Origin: Desulfobacteraceae bacterium
Lineage (GTDB): Bacteria; Desulfobacterota; Desulfobacteria; Desulfobacterales; Desulfobacteraceae
Reading direction: 5' to 3'
Assembly (NCBI GenBank): GCA_022712835.1
Contig: JAFLJU010000028.1
Location: forward strand, 1-24,400
Length of the DNA: 24,400 nucleotides
Position numbers and translations under genes: made by a program. The notes below the pieces were generated by a model, which ran no database searches, was not told where the DNA came from, and saw only the letters and a program-made list of their open reading frames with translations. Shown here piece by piece: positions 22,955 through 24,400 of the stretch (its first letter is position 1; each line of letters starts with the position of its first letter).

Positions 22955-22983
22955 TTGACATATATCATTAAAAACTGTATGTT
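22955..22983 (+). promoter_or_regulatory. Sigma-70-type promoter upstream of the riboswitch
   Basis: A perfect TTGACA (22955-22960), 17-base spacer and TATGTT (22978-22983). The expected start near 22990 is only a few bases before the aptamer, as is usual for riboswitch leaders. Confidence 0.65.
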
Positions 22984-22996
22984 GAGCAAATAAAAA

Positions 22997-23062
22997 TTGC
23001 CAAACCTGCCGTGAGACAGGGACGGAAAGCCACGGGTCTTATAAAAGACAGCCGGGTTGCAA
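22997..23062 (+). promoter_or_regulatory. Cyclic di-GMP-I (GEMM-I) riboswitch aptamer
   Basis: The GEMM-I landmarks occur in order: CCAAACC, a hairpin with a GUGA tetraloop (CCTGCC / GACAGG, 23005-23020), GGACGGAAAGCC, a GTCTT/AAGAC stem (23036-23049), and GCCGGGTTGC closing the aptamer. By alignment to the Vibrio Vc2 aptamer, G20 is G22999, A47 falls in the AAAGCC block and C92 is C23060. G at position 20 favours c-di-GMP over cGAMP. Bases equivalent to 21 and 46 are C and G instead of the usual G and C, a compensating swap. P1 is very short (TT/AA). It lies in the leader of the receiver-TPR gene and is followed by a terminator. Confidence 0.88.
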
Positions 23063-23091
23063 CACGAAAATAATTGATAAATGCAGCCCGG
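23052..23091 (+). promoter_or_regulatory. Predicted antiterminator of the riboswitch
   Basis: CCGGGTTGCA (23052-23061), the 3' side of the aptamer, can pair with TGCAGCCCGG (23082-23091) over 10 bp with one G-U. This excludes both the closed aptamer and the terminator. It predicts that ligand binding releases the terminator strand and turns the gene off. Confidence 0.6.
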
Positions 23092-23123
23092 ATTCCTTTG
23101 ATAATAGGTATCCGGGCTTTTTT
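23086..23123 (+). terminator. Intrinsic terminator of the riboswitch expression platform
   Basis: GCCCGGAT (23086-23093) and ATCCGGGC (23110-23117) form a perfect 8-bp stem, extendable after one mismatch by CCT/AGG, followed directly by six T (23118-23123). It lies about 48 bases before the next gene's start, so it controls that gene rather than ending the one upstream. Confidence 0.85.
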
Positions 23124-23171
23124 GTTCGTCCTGACCCGTCCTTACGGCAATAAAAGGAGTTCATTAAAAGT

Positions 23172-24338
23172 ATGGCCGAGCATAAACAACCCATAGATCT
23201 TGAAAATATGTCAATCTTGGTGGTTGATGATATGAAGAGTATGCGCCTGACTATCCGGAAAATGCTTAGGAATCTTAATATAGGAAAAAAATTATTATTT
23301 GCAGAAGATGGGCAAAAAGGTTTGGAAGTTTTGACAGAAGCAAATATTAATCTTGCTATAATTGACTGGAACATGCCGGTTATGAACGGGATTCAATTGC
23401 TGTCTTACATAAGGAAGAATAAGGTTCTAAGAGATTTGCCGGTAATCATGCTGACAGCAGAAGCAGAAAAAGATATCGTCTACGAAGCTGCAGAAACAGA
23501 GATTGATGCATACCTTTTAAAGCCGTTAACCCTGGAAGCCCTGGACAACAAAATCAGGACGGTTGTTCACCGTGCCAATCATCCATCCGAAGCGAACATC
23601 CATAGAAGTAAAGCCAGAGATTTTGAAGAGGCAGGTGATTTCGAATCAGCAATTCAGCGAATCAAACTTGCTTTAAATTTAAAGCCTTCAGCATCAAGGT
23701 TGTTACGGGAATTAGGACTATTATACGAAAAAGCCGGAAAATCACAAATAGCGGTAAAATGTCTCCAAAAAGCAGCAACCGTTAACCCTCAGGATGCAAC
23801 CACAAGATATATACTTGGAAAAATGCACAGGGAAACAGGAGATTTGGAAACCGCTGCAAAATATTATCTCGAAGTAATGTCTTTAACCTCTAAATATAAT
23901 GATCAAGCCATAGACCTTGGAAAAAGTCTTTTTAACAAAGGCTTGTCGAATAAGGCCATAGATATTTTTAAAAAAGCCATATCCAGCGCAAAGAAACAGG
24001 TCTATACAAAAGAGCTTATCGCAGATATTTGCATTGAACACGATGAATTTGTATATTCAAAGATACTGTTGGATAGCATCATCAAAGAAGTTCCGTCTAA
24101 ATATGATACAGTTTATAAAGCCGGTGTTTTATATCAAACCAGCGGCGACTCAGACAAGGCACTGGGATATTTTAAGACTGTGGACAAGCATCAAAGTAGT
24201 CGGATTGATGTAAAACTTCAGATTGCGAAAATTTATTTTGACAAAGATAAGATTTTGCTAGCCGATGATTATTTAAACACAGTGCTTCGAAAAGATCCTG
24301 AAAATAGAGAAGCCCTTGAGATGAGAAAATCGATGTAA
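23172..24338 (+). CDS. Receiver-TPR protein under c-di-GMP riboswitch control
   Basis: 388 residues. An N-terminal receiver (about 12-133) has Asp19/Asp20, phospho-site Asp65 (I-I-D-W-N-M-P), Thr95 and Lys117, so it looks phosphorylatable. It is followed by about six TPR-like helical pairs (about 144-385), recognisable from A-R-D-F-E-E-A-G-D-F-E-S-A-I and L-G-L-L-Y-E-K-A-G-K-S-Q-I-A-V-K-C. TPRs mediate protein binding, so this is probably a phosphorylation-gated adaptor in motility, pilus or chemosensory control. AAGGAG is 12 bases before the ATG, longer than ideal; an in-frame ATT at 23163 is closer but a rare start. The leader carries a GEMM-I riboswitch and terminator, so expression should respond to c-di-GMP. 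The last 62 bases of the window after it show no feature. Confidence 0.9.
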   Translation: MAEHKQPIDLENMSILVVDDMKSMRLTIRKMLRNLNIGKKLLFAEDGQKGLEVLTEANINLAIIDWNMPVMNGIQLLSYIRKNKVLRDLPVIMLTAEAEKDIVYEAAETEIDAYLLKPLTLEALDNKIRTVVHRANHPSEANIHRSKARDFEEAGDFESAIQRIKLALNLKPSASRLLRELGLLYEKAGKSQIAVKCLQKAATVNPQDATTRYILGKMHRETGDLETAAKYYLEVMSLTSKYNDQAIDLGKSLFNKGLSNKAIDIFKKAISSAKKQVYTKELIADICIEHDEFVYSKILLDSIIKEVPSKYDTVYKAGVLYQTSGDSDKALGYFKTVDKHQSSRIDVKLQIAKIYFDKDKILLADDYLNTVLRKDPENREALEMRKSM

Positions 24339-24400
24339 TATGGAAGACAGGATTTTAATGGGTGATTCAATTCGAAACCTTTTCCAGTGTGATTAGTTAT

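Noticed and set aside
22997..23062. cGAMP-selective GEMM-Ib variant
   Set aside because: The specificity position equivalent to Vc2 residue 20 reads G, not A, in my alignment.

Overview
The window looks like chromosomal DNA of a Gram-negative, motile anaerobe of the Desulfobacterota, probably a Desulfobacter/Desulfobacula-type sulfate reducer. This rests on style rather than on any marker gene: many two-component and chemotaxis genes, a sigma-54 activator, a TAXI-type TRAP transporter, a GEMM-I riboswitch of the kind common in delta-proteobacteria, and moderate GC with AT-rich intergenic spacers. No rRNA, tRNA, CRISPR array, transposase or phage gene was found.

Layout. (1) 1-1039: 3' part of an M23-type metallopeptidase gene cut by the window edge, then a gene-poor spacer with one copy of a dispersed repeat and a frameshifted small ORF. 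(2) 1467-3899: a membrane-bound hybrid histidine kinase with two receiver domains. (3) 3922-12461, all on the minus strand: a seven-gene catabolic operon. In transcription order it encodes a ThDP-dependent 2-oxo-acid enzyme, a TAXI solute-binding protein, a fused TRAP permease, a three-part FAD/[2Fe-2S] amino-acid (opine / D-hydroxyproline / HcnABC-type) dehydrogenase, and an Asp/Glu/hydantoin-type racemase. A divergent FCD-type GntR regulator (12686-13399) faces it. The shared intergenic region holds a good sigma-70-type promoter and three copies of an 11-bp palindrome that could be the operator. (4) 13436-14200: remnant of a receiver domain, a small membrane-anchored protein of unknown role, and a second copy of the dispersed repeat ending in a hairpin.

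(5) 14218-17782, minus strand: a chemosensory operon of a pseudo-receiver-like protein, CheW, and a chemoreceptor whose sensor region is a CHASE3-like unit repeated three times. It is preceded by a near-consensus sigma-54 promoter, and the next gene upstream (18067-19467) encodes a sigma-54-dependent response regulator. (6) 19877-22722, plus strand: an HDOD protein, a soluble GAF-PAS histidine kinase and a single-domain response regulator, tightly coupled. (7) 22955-24338: a sigma-70-type promoter, a cyclic-di-GMP-I riboswitch with terminator and antiterminator, and a receiver-TPR protein.

How it fits together. The catabolic operon reads as uptake of an amino or imino acid by the TRAP-TAXI system, optional racemisation, oxidation to a 2-oxo acid by the FAD/Fe-S dehydrogenase, and further cleavage or condensation by the ThDP enzyme, all under substrate-responsive GntR control. 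The substrate cannot be read from sequence. The second half of the window is signalling: chemotaxis under sigma-54 control, a kinase/HDOD/receiver cassette, and a c-di-GMP-controlled receiver-TPR adaptor.
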